The notes beneath the pieces were generated by a model. It saw only the letters and a list, made by a program, of their open reading frames with translations. It had not been told where the DNA came from and did no database searches. DNA of 64,000 nt, from contig CM034236.1 in NCBI GenBank assembly GCA_019916065.1, forward strand, positions 57,874,690 through 57,938,689, given 5' to 3'. The stretch comes from Vitellaria paradoxa. Its lineage: Eukaryota > Streptophyta > Magnoliopsida > Ericales > Sapotaceae. The number at the start of each line of letters is the position of its first letter. The stretch's first letter is position 1. This document shows, one piece after another, positions 12,850 to 24,612 of this stretch. The position numbers and the translations under genes are program-made.

Positions 12850-14300
12850 TTGGATCCAAATTGTTTTTAATCCGCTGAATTTATAAATAAAATCGAATAA
12901 CTAAAATAATTCAGTTAAATTTTTAATTATTTATTTTAAACTAAATATTTAAAAAAACAAACAAACAATAAGTTAAAAAAACATATTTATATTTATTTGA
13001 TTATACCTTATGATACCATTTAATTAGATGACTTACACATTAAAAAATATAAATACAAATAGTATAATTTAATATTTTTAAAAATAAATAAATTTCAATG
13101 AGTTTGGTTAATTCAGCCAAAAAATTTTAATATGCTGAATTAATTAAATCAAAATTTTTAAAAATTTTAAATTGAACTAACCAAACTAATAAAAAAATTA
13201 AAATATTTTGACCGAATTTACTTAATTTGATTTGAGGTTTTAAGTTATTAGATCTTTGCTCACCTCCAGACCCAAGCTAGACATTGAAGTAGAGTTGCAC
13301 AAGTTTTTGAAATTTATTTTATGGTTAACAGCCTAATTAATTTAGAAAAGTAATAATTAGATTCAAATTGTTTAGAAAATAATTTTTAAGAATAAGAATA
13401 CGTAATTAAAAATATTTATCACATTTTAAAAGTATTAATTTAATTTTTTTTAAACATTTAAAAAATATAAAAAAAGGAGATGGTGTGTTTTTATGTGCAG
13501 TAACCCAAAAAACAACTAAAGTAAAAAATAATAATAATCATGGCTGTTTAATAAATTTAATGATTAAAAATATCTCAAATTTAATTAATGAAATTATTTA
13601 TTATATAGATTAGGAATTGTTCATGCTTGAAGACTCAAAAACATAATTTTATATACATAACAAAGAGTGCAAACGTGTATATATTTAAAATTTTAAAATT
13701 TACATATATTAAAATTTAATTTTTAATTTAAATGTTTATTTTTATAAAAAATTTAAATTCTAAATATCATTTTTTAAGTAAAAAAAAATCTTAGTCAACT
13801 TTGTTTAATAAGTATTTATACAATATTTAATAAATGTGTAAAATTTTATTATTTATTACAAATATTATCATTTTTTTAAAAATATTAAAAATTTTTATAA
13901 AAATATTTAAAAAATATGAAAAGAATGAGAGAATGTATTTTAATGTAAAGTGTCTCAAATGACAACTAAGTGTAGAGTAAAAAATGTAATCTCGCTATTA
14001 TAAAAAAATGGTAGATAATATCGAAATTTAAATTCTTGAATTTATTTATCAATAGATCATTGGGAAAAAAAAAATTTCGAAATTGTGTGTTATATTTTTA
14101 CTCGGCCGGGAAGCGGAAGGGCCTCCCAAATCTAAAGCCAGGATAGTGGTGGGAGGGTGGTGGGGAGGCCCCGCCCAGCGAAATTTGGCTGGCAATGGAA
14201 CGTCAGTAAAATTACAGTTAAAAAAAAAAAGGAAAAGAAAAAGAAAAAAAAACCAAAAACAAACAAACTTGAACATAAATAAAACAGAGCACAACGGAGA
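12850..14300. other. AT-rich intergenic upstream of the PPR gene
   Basis: Mostly A/T low-complexity sequence. Positions 13640-13980 match, in reverse orientation, an AT-rich repeat at 35830-36600. A GC-richer patch at 14100-14210 precedes the PPR gene and may be part of its promoter or 5' leader; a plus-strand reading frame there overlaps the PPR start out of frame and is not credible. Confidence 0.4.
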
Positions 14301-14414
14301 GAAGGAACAGAAAACGGAAAACCTTCTTCGTCATTTGGTCAGGCAGCAGCGGCCGGCATACCCATCTCTTCCCATCCAACATCTTTCTTCGTTGCTGCAG
14401 CAACTTGAACGGAG

Positions 14415-14577
14415 GTATTTCTCTCTCTCTCTCCATACTTTCTCTCGTATCCTTCACTGGGTGTTTTCACTTGTTAGTTGTTATATAAATTTGTTTGTAT
14501 ATCTAATATCCGATGTAAAAATTAAAAACCAAGGGTTTATGCATGGTCTAGTTATTATTCCATATCTCTTTGTGCAG
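14415..14577 (+). other. Possible 5'-UTR intron of the PPR gene
   Basis: GAG|GTATTT at 14415 and TTTGTGCAG ending at 14577 form a plausible donor and acceptor in the leader upstream of the PPR start codon. The stretch between them is T-rich. Inferred from splice motifs only. Confidence 0.35.
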
Positions 14578-14608
14578 TGGAATAGGCGAAACAAGGTAAG
14601 GGCCTCCT

Positions 14609-17107
14609 ATGAGACCACTGCATTCATGCCGAACAACCGCAAACACGTTCCCAAACCATTTAATAGCTGTAGCTGCTGTTGTAGCTCATTCACTAATAAG
14701 AGAATGTTCCAAGTTACACCAGCTTGGTGTTCGAAATATGATGGTGGACGCCCGGATGGTGAAAACAGGTTTCAATCCAAATACGTATCGCTTCAACTTC
14801 CAACTCAACCATTTGCTCAGAAGAGGCAATTTTTCACTGGCACACCAGCTGTTCAATCAAATGCCTCACACAAATGCGTTCTCGATTGACATGTTGTTTT
14901 CCTCTTATGTTAAATCTGGAGATCTTTCAAAAGCACGAGAACTTTTTGACCAAATGGTTGATCGCACGACAGTCACTTGGACGGTATTGATTGGTGGATA
15001 TTCTCGGCATAATCAACCCAAACAAGCTTTTAAGCTTTATGCGGAAATGCACAGGTGGGGGATGAACCCAGATTACGTTACATTTGCAACTCTTTTATCG
15101 GGATGTGATGATTCGGTTGCGGAGAAAGAAGTGGTTCAAGTTCATGCCCATATTGTCAAATTCGGACATGATTCAACCCTTATCGTTTGCAATAGCTTAG
15201 TTGATTCCTATTGCAAATGCCATTGTCTTGATCTAGCATCTGAGCTTTTCAAGAAAATGCCAGCCAGAGATTCTGTGACATTCAATGCCATGATAACAGG
15301 GTATGCTAAAGATGGACTGAGCGAAGAAGCTGTAAACCTGTTCATAGAAATGCAAAATCTGGGTTTGAAGCTGACTGAGTTTACTTTTGCGGCAGTGCTA
15401 TGTGCCGCAATGAGGCTAGATGACATTGCACTTGGACTACAAATTCATGGTTTTGTGGTCAAGTCCAATTTCGCTTGGAATGTGTTTGTGGGCAACGCGT
15501 TGCTGGATTTCTACTCCAAGCACGATTGCATAGGTAATGCAAAGAAACTCTTTGATGGGATGCCAAAGGTGGATGGTGTCTCTTATAATGTAATAATCAC
15601 AGGATATGCATGGGATGGCCAATACAAGGAATCACTTCATCTCTTCCATGAATTACAGTTCACTGGGTTTGATAGGAGACAGTTGCCTTTTGCCACAATG
15701 TTGAGCATAGCAACAAATACATTGAGTTTAGAAATGGGCAGGCAAATTCATTCCCAAGCAATTGTGACAACAGCTGAATCAGTAACTTTGGTGGGGAATT
15801 CTTTGGTTGACATGTATGCCAAATGCGGTAGATTCAGGGAAGCCAATATGGTTTTTGCAAATCTGGCCCACAGAAACTCTGTTCCATGGACATCCATGAT
15901 CTCAGCTTATGTTCAGAAGGGACTCCATGAAGAAGGTCTTAAGCTGTTCATTGATATGCATAGAGCTTATGTAAGCCCTGATCAGGCTACTTTTGCTTGT
16001 GTCTTAAGGGCTTCAGCAAATTTGGCTTCACTTTCACTTGGAAAGCAGTTCCATTCATTCATAATCAGATCAGGATTCATGTCCAATGTTTTCTCTGGTA
16101 GTGCACTTCTTGATATGTATGCAAAATGTGGATTCATAAAAGATACCATCCAAATTTTCCAAGAAATGCCTGATAGGAATATAGTCTCTTGGAATGCAAT
16201 GATCTCAGCTTATGCTCAAAATGGGGACGGTGAGGCAACTTTGAGGTCATTCGAACAGATGGTTCAGTTGGGTCTCCAACCAGATTCAGTAAGCTTCCTT
16301 GGTGTGCTGACTGCTTGCAGCCACCGAGGCCTTGTTGAAGAAGGTTTACAATATTTCAATTCCATGACTAAAATCTATAAAATAGTTCCGAAGAGAGAAC
16401 ACTATGCGTCTATGGTTGATGTGTTGTCTCGAAGTGGACGATTTAGTGAAGCAGAGAAATTGATGGCTGAAATGCCATTTGAACCTGACGAGATCATGTG
16501 GTCATCAATTCTAAACTCATGCAGAATTCATAAGAACCAAGTACTTGCTAAAAAAGCAGCAGACCAACTATTCAACATGGACAAGCTTAGAGACGCTGCT
16601 CCTTATGTCACCATGTCTAATATATATGCAGCAGCAGGGCAATGGGAAAATGTTGGGAAAGTGAAGAAAGCCATGAGGGATCAGGGAGTTCAAAAGGTGC
16701 CTGCTTATAGTTGGGTTGAAATTAAACATAAGATTCATGTTTTCTCTGCAAATGATAAGACCCACCCACGGACGGAGGAAATCATGAGAAAGATTGAAAT
16801 TTTGACTCAGCTGATGGAGGAAGAGGGCTATAAGCCCGACCTAAGTTGTTCCCTTCACAATGTCGATGAAAAAGTCAAATTGGAGTCCCTTAAATATCAC
16901 AGCGAACGCTTAGCTATTGCTTTTGCATTAATCAGTACCCCGGAGAGGTCACCAATACTGGTGATGAAGAACTTGAGGGCTTGCATAGACTGCCATGCTG
17001 CCATCAAGGTGATTTCAAAGATTGTTGGTCGGGAAATTACGGTGAGGGATTCAAGCAGGTTCCATCATTTTAGAGATGGGCTCTGCTCATGTGAGGATTA
17101 TTGGTGA
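14609..17107 (+). CDS. DYW-class pentatricopeptide repeat protein
   Basis: 832 residues in one uninterrupted exon, as usual for plant PPR genes. PLS-type repeats fill most of the protein from about residue 50 to 630, with the recurring patterns F-x-x-M, S-W/Y-x-x-x-I and G-x-x-x-E-A. E/E+ motifs (about 630-740) and a complete C-terminal DYW domain follow. The DYW domain has the cytidine-deaminase-like signature: His764-Ser-Glu766 and Cys792-x-x-Cys795, with the terminus CSCEDYW. Such proteins act in mitochondria or plastids, where PPR repeats bind a specific RNA and the DYW domain edits C to U. The order and wording of the repeats resemble Arabidopsis At2g01510; orthology is an inference. The start at 14609 is the first ATG of the frame. 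No obvious organelle presequence can be judged by eye. No damage is seen. Confidence 0.93.
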   Translation: MRPLHSCRTTANTFPNHLIAVAAVVAHSLIRECSKLHQLGVRNMMVDARMVKTGFNPNTYRFNFQLNHLLRRGNFSLAHQLFNQMPHTNAFSIDMLFSSYVKSGDLSKARELFDQMVDRTTVTWTVLIGGYSRHNQPKQAFKLYAEMHRWGMNPDYVTFATLLSGCDDSVAEKEVVQVHAHIVKFGHDSTLIVCNSLVDSYCKCHCLDLASELFKKMPARDSVTFNAMITGYAKDGLSEEAVNLFIEMQNLGLKLTEFTFAAVLCAAMRLDDIALGLQIHGFVVKSNFAWNVFVGNALLDFYSKHDCIGNAKKLFDGMPKVDGVSYNVIITGYAWDGQYKESLHLFHELQFTGFDRRQLPFATMLSIATNTLSLEMGRQIHSQAIVTTAESVTLVGNSLVDMYAKCGRFREANMVFANLAHRNSVPWTSMISAYVQKGLHEEGLKLFIDMHRAYVSPDQATFACVLRASANLASLSLGKQFHSFIIRSGFMSNVFSGSALLDMYAKCGFIKDTIQIFQEMPDRNIVSWNAMISAYAQNGDGEATLRSFEQMVQLGLQPDSVSFLGVLTACSHRGLVEEGLQYFNSMTKIYKIVPKREHYASMVDVLSRSGRFSEAEKLMAEMPFEPDEIMWSSILNSCRIHKNQVLAKKAADQLFNMDKLRDAAPYVTMSNIYAAAGQWENVGKVKKAMRDQGVQKVPAYSWVEIKHKIHVFSANDKTHPRTEEIMRKIEILTQLMEEEGYKPDLSCSLHNVDEKVKLESLKYHSERLAIAFALISTPERSPILVMKNLRACIDCHAAIKVISKIVGREITVRDSSRFHHFRDGLCSCEDYW

Positions 17108-17824
17108 CTTTATGGGCCAAATGGGAAGGTTTTCTGTGGCGTTTCTTCAAATCATGGGCTTGATCAAATTGGAAAGGCTGAATTTCTTTGGAGAAATTTC
17201 ACGGATTGTGGAATTAGTTACTCTAGAGAGACTGCCGTTGGCAAAACCATGAATTTCTTTGAAGGACATGCGAAACTATTAGCATTGCATCAACTCCTTG
17301 TGTATAACATATATTCATGGAGGCATTTCATATTCTATTTACTCCATTTGATCAAAATAACTTTGATGAGTAAATACCCACTTGAAGAATCATCTGACAA
17401 CTTTTAGACTTACAGTACATTCTGCAAAACCAATCAACTATTTTGACAGCTCCTTCCAAACGAGAATGTGTAACAACTAGGTTGGTTTTCGCCAAACCAA
17501 AATAATTAGGGAAAATGTAAGAGCGTTGTTAGTTTACAAATGGGCAAGAAGCAAGCACCCTAGCATCAACTCTCATCTTCCACTTCAACGTCCTCTCTTG
17601 AATTCTCTCTCCATTTTTGGCATCAAGGAAAATTCTGTGATTTGCTTTCCTATGGGTTTCAATATAGTGGTTGCTTTGAGATGCTTCTTGACAGTCCTCC
17701 ACCAAGTTTGTTTCGTCATGTGTAACAAGTAAATCGAGGGACAAAGCTTGACGTGTTGTATACTGTATATTACGTTATAAATGCATTAAATTTTGACTTG
17801 CCTATTCACCCAAAAGCTTTAAAT
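17108..17824. other. PPR 3' flank, no gene recognised
   Basis: Contains the 3' UTR of the PPR gene and about 500 bases of unassigned sequence. A minus-strand frame at 17744-17529 is short and resembles nothing I recognise. Confidence 0.4.
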
Positions 17825-19340
17825 TGTTAGAGTAGTGGCAGTTTTATTCTTTATATTTATTTATTTTCTCTCAATACGTTCCCTCATATATGATTGAACT
17901 AAAGGGGTGAAACTGTGTATGTATTTTGATGTATTTTATTATTTCAATGCTTTTGTCTTTAGTTTGTTTAAAGTTAATTCAGGCTTTATGCTTCATAGGG
18001 TTAAATAGGGTTTTTTTTTTTATATATGTAATGGTTAAAGCATTTTAATGGTTAATTAAGATTTTTCTCCAACTCTCTTTCATTTCTCTTCATTATCATG
18101 GTAACATAGCTACTGGTATAATTGCTCCGGGTAGCCACTATTGGAGATCGCATTTCTCTTTCTTTGCGTAATCTCTCTCTGCATCATCACTGTCGATTGC
18201 TGTCATCGATTGTCATCATCGCATCTCCCATCGTCATTGTCCTCAGTGCTAGCCACTGACAAAGATCAACATCACTTTCACCGTCAGCCTCAACATCAAA
18301 TCCTAGATGAGGCTAGGCCCTAGTGCTCAACATTATTGAAGCATCATCGTAGGTCAATTTTTTGGAATCACAGTCATAGTAAGTAGTCAAAGCATCAGCG
18401 TCGGACATCCTCTTAACGAGTAACATCATCATCGATCAGTATTAGCGCTTGCAGTCACTTTGAACTTTAGGTGCAGTCGAAGAATCGTCATCTCTTCTCA
18501 TTGCAACAACACTAAACCCTTCGTTGTGGTCAAGCATCGTCATCGTTAGCCTCTTTGCACAGAACCCATCATTGTCAATAAACTTCGTTATTGTCTTACT
18601 ATTGTTATCAGTGACTTCCAAAGCATCTTAGACCTTCATTTTTCTTTTAATAATGATGTTAGAAGATAAATTGCTAGCAATTAGCATTCATTTGAACGGT
18701 GATAACGACTCATATTGGTTGACTATTATGAAAAATTTTATAGTTGGCAATGGTATGTGGGGATACGTGGAGTGGATGGTTTACTGCCATACCCCTTTGA
18801 CTCTAAAGCTGTATGAGATTGCTCTTAGAAAACAGGTTCAGGGATATGCTCATATTCTTACTTGGTTCCACAACTCTATACAGTCACACATCGGTATGAA
18901 CTTCTCTAAATATGAGACAACTAAACGAGTATGGTAGTATTTATAGGGTATATATCTTGAGTCCAATTTTGCTAAGCAATGTGAGCTTGAAATGTCCATT
19001 CGGAGTGCCACTCAACGAGAGAAATCCGTTCAAGTTTTTATAATGGGATGACTATGTATTGGGATTAGTTAGCGCTTATGAAACCTTCTGAATTACAATC
19101 TCTTGATAGTTGTGTTCAGTACTGTGAGAAACAACATTTTATACAATTCTTTATGCATTTATAAGATCAATTTGAGCCTCTTTGTGGGGCTGTCTCCCAT
19201 CGATCTCACTTATCCTCAGTAGATGAGGCAGTGAGAAAACTCATTGCCGAGAAAACTTGGTTCAAAGTGGCATCTATTGCATCACCATCACAGTCAATAT
19301 TTTTTGCTGCTCCATCTGCTCCATCTGGTCAGTATTTTGC
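17825..19340 (+). mobile_element. Ty1/copia retrotransposon, 3'-truncated
   Basis: A 5' LTR (17825-18098, 274 bp) starts TGTTAGAG and ends ATTATCA. It is followed at once by TGGTAACATAGC (18099-18110), a degraded copy of the initiator-tRNA-Met primer binding site TGGTATCAGAGC. A leader rich in ATCATCG words (18150-18640) precedes a decayed gag. No pol and no 3' LTR are seen, so the copy is truncated near 19340. Confidence 0.65.
18653..19330 (+). pseudogene. Copia gag (UBN2-like) remnant
   Basis: The first 95 codons (18653-18937) read through the typical copia gag N-terminus: HLNGDNDSYW, then MKNFIVGNGMWGYV and a later IGMNFSKYETTKRVW block. The frame then breaks with stops and shifts, while recognisable words continue (ELEMSIRSAT, EKQHFIQFF, AVRKLIAEKTW) to about 19270. 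Gag would package element RNA; this copy cannot make a full protein. Confidence 0.7.
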
Positions 19341-19908
19341 ACATCTCTTGCCCACTCTAACATGACATTTGATGGAACCTTTTTTTTTTTTTTGTTCCAT
19401 CTGCTCCATCTAATTCTAATCAGTTGAACTAGATAGAACCTTTTTTTGTTCACCCAAAGTTAAGGAGTTCTAAAGCACATGACTATGGGTGTTCATTTTC
19501 CGGAGTGCCTTCTCCATGTAACTGTTCCATCAGTATTTTTTCATTTGGCTTTTTTAAATTGTCTGTCTAATCCATTTTATTGTATTGTATTGTATTTCCA
19601 CTTAATTGGAAAGAGAAACACTTTGCATTTTGCTGCAAAGTGAACTAAAAAGCTCGATCAAGGCATAAAAAGCAGCATATTCCAACATCCCCAGTGTCTA
19701 TAAGGGGTAGGTACGTAATACTTGCATCATATATAATTATATTGTAAAAATACAGTGTATACACTGACATGTAAGAATGGGAATCAAATTAATAAGCCTT
19801 CCTCACAAAGGTGGTCGTTGCTTGGAGGATAATCAAATGGTGAGGGCAAATACCATCATCTAATTAGTTATATATTGGCCAAAGGAAGTTTTCCAGCCAG
19901 CCCAAGGA
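19341..19908. other. Spacer before the DUF3754 pseudogene
   Basis: T-rich stretches (19379-19394) and unassigned sequence. No gene seen. The part next to 19909 corresponds by position to the 3' flank of the duplicated gene. Confidence 0.35.
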
Positions 19909-20107
19909 CTAATCTATAGTAGCATCCTCTCTAGTCTGGAGGATAAGCTCCTCTTTGGTGGTGCCAATAGTGTCATTTGCCCGCTTTAGATTGATGCAAT
20001 CGTACCTTCCATTAGAATCCTATATCCAACATTATTACATGTCAAAATGAAACAAGAAATACAGGGTATGTATATACATATACAACGGTATCACATTTCC
20101 TCCACAG

Positions 20108-20128
20108 GTGTGTGTGTGTGTGTGTGTT
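20108..20128. repeat. (TG)n microsatellite
   Basis: About ten TG dinucleotides in a row in the spacer between exon 15-like and exon 14-like of the pseudogene. Confidence 0.85.
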
Positions 20129-20829
20129 AGAATATATTTGAAGGGGGATATTTCTGCCGGATGAAAAATAAAATGGCATTACTAGATCCTTCCGTCTCCA
20201 CACAAGTATAAATTCAGTAATCAGATAATAGGGGTGCTATTACTGTTGAGCCTTTTTTTCTTTTCTTTTCTTTTTTTTTTAAATGTTGAATCTGTCATGT
20301 TATCACACCATGGAACCAACTGTATCAGCAACCTTAATTCATTAATTGAATTAACGAAAGAACAAGCGCATTATGGAACTATTATTCTAAATTTGACAAG
20401 GGAGTAAAAGGTTAAGTGCATGCACGGAAGTAAAAGATTAAGTACCCGCGTGCACACACACAAAATCTAACTTGAATAACAACATGTTATTTTTTTAATC
20501 TTTTAACTGCATCATCCACATCAAAATTACAGTTCACACCAAATTTTTATTTAATTTGATCCTTACACTGCCGATCAAGCTCCAATTCAAATGATCATAA
20601 AATTTCTCTTAGTAATGCCACAAAATTGCGAAAGCCACACAAACAAAAAGGAGAGGTCATGAACTGATAGATCCCTAAAATGCATGTTGTTCGGTTGAGT
20701 TGAATTAGAATAGCAAGAAAAAAAATGCATGCCTGTCTAGTGAAGGAAAAAAATGCATGCCTGTCTAGTGGCTTTACCCTCTTCCATCAATATAAAGAAT
20801 GAAATGATAACCTATTTAACCTGCACCAC

Positions 20830-22454
20830 CATAAAAAATATGGCTCTATAAGCGTTTGAAAACACAATTGCTTCACAAGCTGGCCCCAAAACTAGAATCA
20901 AAACAAGTAATCCAATAAGCCAAGGAGGAATCAAATTCATTACAATGTTAAAAAATAAAAAATTACATACAATATTCACCAAGAAAAACCATCATGTATC
21001 ATTTTTAACTTGGCCAATTGAGTTACAACTAAATTGTTACATCTTGAATCCTTAGACCAGTAGGAAGTCCACTCAAGTCATATCATTTAACACATAGGGA
21101 CCATTTGAATGATGAATTTGGTGAGGGAAAAGGAGAAGGAAAAAAAACTGAAGGTAAAAGAAGAAAGTATAGAATCCCAAATACATGTTCTTTATGTTGT
21201 TGGGGTGGAAAAAATAAAATAAAATAAATGAAAGGCATTCCTCAATGAATTAGTTTTTTAATATATCCTTTTCATTTCTCAAATTCTATATTTTTCCTCA
21301 TCTATTTTTTCACCACAATTAAACGATAGAAGTAATTTTAAATCCCCTTCACTTTCTTCATCCCTAAAATAAATCTGCGATCCAAAATAGAGAAATGAGA
21401 AATTTCATGCCACTAAAAATTAAAAAAAAAATAGAAAATCACATTAGTACCAGTCTTTGGAAAAAAAAATGCATTGTTCTGATTTTAAATTAGTAAAAAT
21501 CTCATTTATTTGTTAGTACTATTGTGTTTTATTGCAGCACATCAACTAAATGAACTCAAAAGTAGAGACTGCAACCCATAATTACTTAGTGGTAGAAGAC
21601 CAACAACAAGGATCAAAAGATGGATCAGTGGCAGCATGTTTTTCTGGAATATCATGTGGAAACCACCATAAATACTGGGATGTGAAGGAATTTAAATGAC
21701 ACCATGTAATTCCACTTCTGCTGCACAACCTTTACAGGTCTGTCTTTCTAAAAACTGAAGATTACATTATAAGTTTAATGCTCCATTAGGTGTGTGTGTA
21801 TGTATATTTCAAATAAATGGATTTGAGATTAAAGTTTATGAGATATGAGGAGGTGACTGATTGACTATTATAGGTTTACTTATGTTTTTTATACAACGTG
21901 GTTACTTAGTACGAAGGATTTCAAATAACTGCTTGTATTCTAGATGCTTATGCTAAACCACCAATGCCAAGAGAAACTAGTATCGGATCCCCAAAATCAG
22001 CCAATGTCCTGTTGCGGGCGGAAGTCTTTTGATAGACTACAGATCCAATGACTTCATTTCCAGGAACTAATTTTTGCCGTTAGCGTTTCAAACCATAAGA
22101 CAACTGATTGTGGATGACAATACAAGGATAAACTACCCATTTTTTTTTTTAAGTAAAGCTTCCTCATCGGAAGGTGGGTTTGGCGTAGACCCCTTACATG
22201 TTTATTAACTTTAAAAAGTAGTACAAAAAAGAGGGGGAGCTAAACCTAATCTCCAATGAAAGTAAAGGAAAACAATAAATAAAGTAGCTAATGATGATAA
22301 GGACAAATTACTTATTCATTGTCTAATTGCATTAAAAATTGGAAGATGTAGAAACTTTGACCATCAAATATGTGGGTCTATTGCCTCCTCATATGCATCA
22401 GTTTAAATGTATAACAAAAATTTACTTTTAAATGACCTTAACCCTCTCCTATTT
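20830..22454. other. Intron-derived sequence of the pseudogene
   Basis: Lies between the exon 13-like and exon 12-like segments. AT-rich, with no gene or clear element boundary seen. It is longer than the matching intron of the parent gene (about 0.9 kb). Confidence 0.4.
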
Positions 22455-23566
22455 ACGACGTAGGATTTCTTTTCCTAGTAACAGTAGTTGCAATTATTGA
22501 ACCGCCCTATTTGTGGGCTTAACTATTGATGCAATGACGGTATGCTTCTCATAAGAAAAACTATTATTACCTATCCTTGAGGGATCAGCTTAACAGATAA
22601 TGGAAAAACAATTCCATCAACATGTTGAATCACTTCATCGCACAAGTGAAGAAATGTGCCTCTTCCAGTATCTAGTTGTTTGTCACACATGGATCTTGTA
22701 ATCAGGTTCTGATATTCAGTAAAATTGCTCTAACGACGTAGGATTTCTTTTCCTAGTAACAGTAGTTGCAATTATTCAACCGTCCTATTTGTGGGCTTAA
22801 CTATTGATGCAATGACGGTATGCTTCTCAAAAGAAAAACTATTATTACCTATTCTTGAGGGATCAGCTTAACAGATAATGCAAAAACAATTCCATCAACA
22901 TGTTGAATCACTTCATCGCACAGGTGAAGAAATGTGCCTCTTCCACTATCTAGTTGTTTGTCACACATGGATCTTGTAATCAGGTTCTGATATTCAGTAG
23001 AATTGCTCTAACGACGTAGGATTTCTTTTCCTAGTAACAGTAGTTGCAATTATTGAACCGTCCTATTTGTGGGCTTAACTATTGATGCAATGACGGTATG
23101 CTTCTCATAAGAAAAACTATTATTACCTATCCTTGAGGGATCAGCTTAACAGATAATGCAAAAATAATTCCATCAACATGTTGAATCACTTCATCGCACA
23201 AGTGAAGAAATGTGCCTCTTCCACTATCTAGTTGTTTGTCACACATGGATCTTGTGATCAGGTTCTGATATTCAGTAGAATTGCTCTAACGACGTTGGAT
23301 TTCTTTTCCTAGTAACAGTAGTTGCAATTATTGAACCGTCCTATTTGTGGGCTTAACTATTGATACAATGACGGTATGCTTCTCATAAAAAAAACTATTA
23401 TTACCTATCCTTGAGGGATCAGCTTAACAGATAATGCAAAAACAATTCCATCAACATGTTGAATCACTTCATCGCACAAGTGAATAAATGTGCCTCTTCC
23501 ACTATCTAGTTGTTTGTCACACATAGATCTTGTAATCAGGTTCTGATATTCAGTAAAATTGCTCTA
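22455..23566. repeat. Four-copy 278-bp tandem array carrying an exon
   Basis: Copies begin with ACGACGT at 22455, 22733, 23011 and 23289; each is exactly 278 bp, 1112 bp in total. The copies differ at only a few positions each. Every unit contains the exon 12-like segment of the DUF3754 pseudogene on the minus strand (LITRSMCDKQLDTGRGTFLH) plus flanking intron, so one exon and its intron edge were amplified in place. The equal unit length and low divergence point to recent unequal crossing-over or replication slippage. Confidence 0.95.
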
Positions 23567-23594
23567 GAACCTGCAGTAGTTAAGAGAACTCTTA

Positions 23595-24612
23595 GGGCCA
23601 TTTGGTAATAATGTTGTTTTTCTGTTTACATTTATATGTTTATGTTTTTTGTTTTTTATTTTTTGTTTTCTGTTGTTGTTTTCCTTTTCTGAAATGAAAA
23701 ATGAAACTGCATTTGGAAATACAATTTTGTTTACAATTATTTATTTTTTATTTTCATAAAATATTTAATTTTATTAGTTTTTAAAAATTTATTGAATTTA
23801 ATGAATACATTTTACATTAATTTAATTTAATTATATTATTTATTAAAAATAACTGAATAAATATAAATATTATATCATTTAATCCAGTAAATATAAAATA
23901 ATTTAATTATATTATTTATTAAAAATGATTGAATAAAATATATTTTCTAATAAATTAAATAATTTAATTATGATATGTATTAAAAATAATAATAAAATAT
24001 AATTCATATTAAATAAATTAAATTAATTATTAAATTAATTAATTTAATTATGATATTTATTAAAAATAATTTAATAAAATATATTTAATATTATTTAAAT
24101 TAATTATTAAACTAAATAAAATTAAATAATTTAATTATAATATTTATTGAAAATAATTTAATAAAATATAGTCATATTAATTGAATTATTTATTAAATTA
24201 AATTAATATATTTTATTTATATTTCTTATTAATTAAATTAACTAATTTAATTTAATTATTTATTAGAAATAAATTAATAATAGATATTACATATTAATTT
24301 AATTATATTATTTATTAAAAATAATTTTTGTTTGATAAAATATTTGAAAAAATAATTTACTTTAATATGATGTAATAAAAATGGATAAAGTATTAAAATT
24401 GACAAAATGCTTGCAACAAAAAAAAAATACAGAATGAAAACACTTTTTTTCTGTTTACGTTTTTCTTTTTAAATTTTTATTTTTTTGAAAACAAAAAAAC
24501 ATAAATAGATTTAACAAATCTGTTTGTATTACCAATTTACAAAATTTTAAAAGTATAAACAGAAAAACAGAAAACAAAAATGTTAAAACCAAAAACGTTA
24601 CCAAACGGGTCG
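23595..24612. mobile_element. AT-rich MITE-like DNA element, copy 2
   Basis: The left end GGGCCATTTGGTAATAATG and the reverse complement of the right end CGACCCGTTTGGTAACG are inverted repeats. TTA (23592-23594) lies on the left and TAA (24613-24615) on the right, so the duplication is imperfect. The interior is A/T with no coding capacity. The right-hand 300 bp matches the left-hand 300 bp of the element at 2766-4000 in reverse complement: both share a tract of TTTTCTGTTTACG words and a GTTGCAA-containing segment. It appears to have inserted into the intron of the pseudogene. Confidence 0.6.

Larger units (their letters stand above)
19909..23590 (-). pseudogene. Partial duplicate of the DUF3754 gene (exons 12-15)
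   Basis: The minus strand carries homologues of the last four exons of the gene at 50171-39077, in the same order. Exon 15-like is 20019-19909, with an intact frame ending in TAG. Exon 14-like lies at about 20590-20490 with stops (one after IK, one after RLKK). Exon 13-like lies at about 20816-20757 with a stop inside VK*VIISFF. Exon 12-like occurs four times within a tandem array (22455-23566). A 24-bp segment next to exon 13 is duplicated (20720-20770). Exons 1-11 are absent. It is a truncated, decayed copy that cannot encode the protein. Confidence 0.85.

Noticed and set aside
14083..14889. 268-codon plus-strand reading frame overlapping the PPR start
   Set aside because: It runs out of frame into the PPR coding region, its first part is Lys-rich low complexity, and it resembles no family. 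It is leader sequence plus a shadow frame.
17529..17744. 71-codon minus-strand frame downstream of the PPR gene
   Set aside because: No recognisable motif, no splice or promoter context; treated as chance.
18141..18323. 60-codon plus-strand frame with a hydrophobic start, possible small secreted protein
   Set aside because: It lies in the ATCATCG-rich leader between the copia LTR and gag, so it is retroelement leader sequence.
22455..23566. CRISPR-like or satellite array
   Set aside because: The units are head-to-tail without spacers and carry an exon of a plant pseudogene, so this is a tandem duplication, not a CRISPR array.
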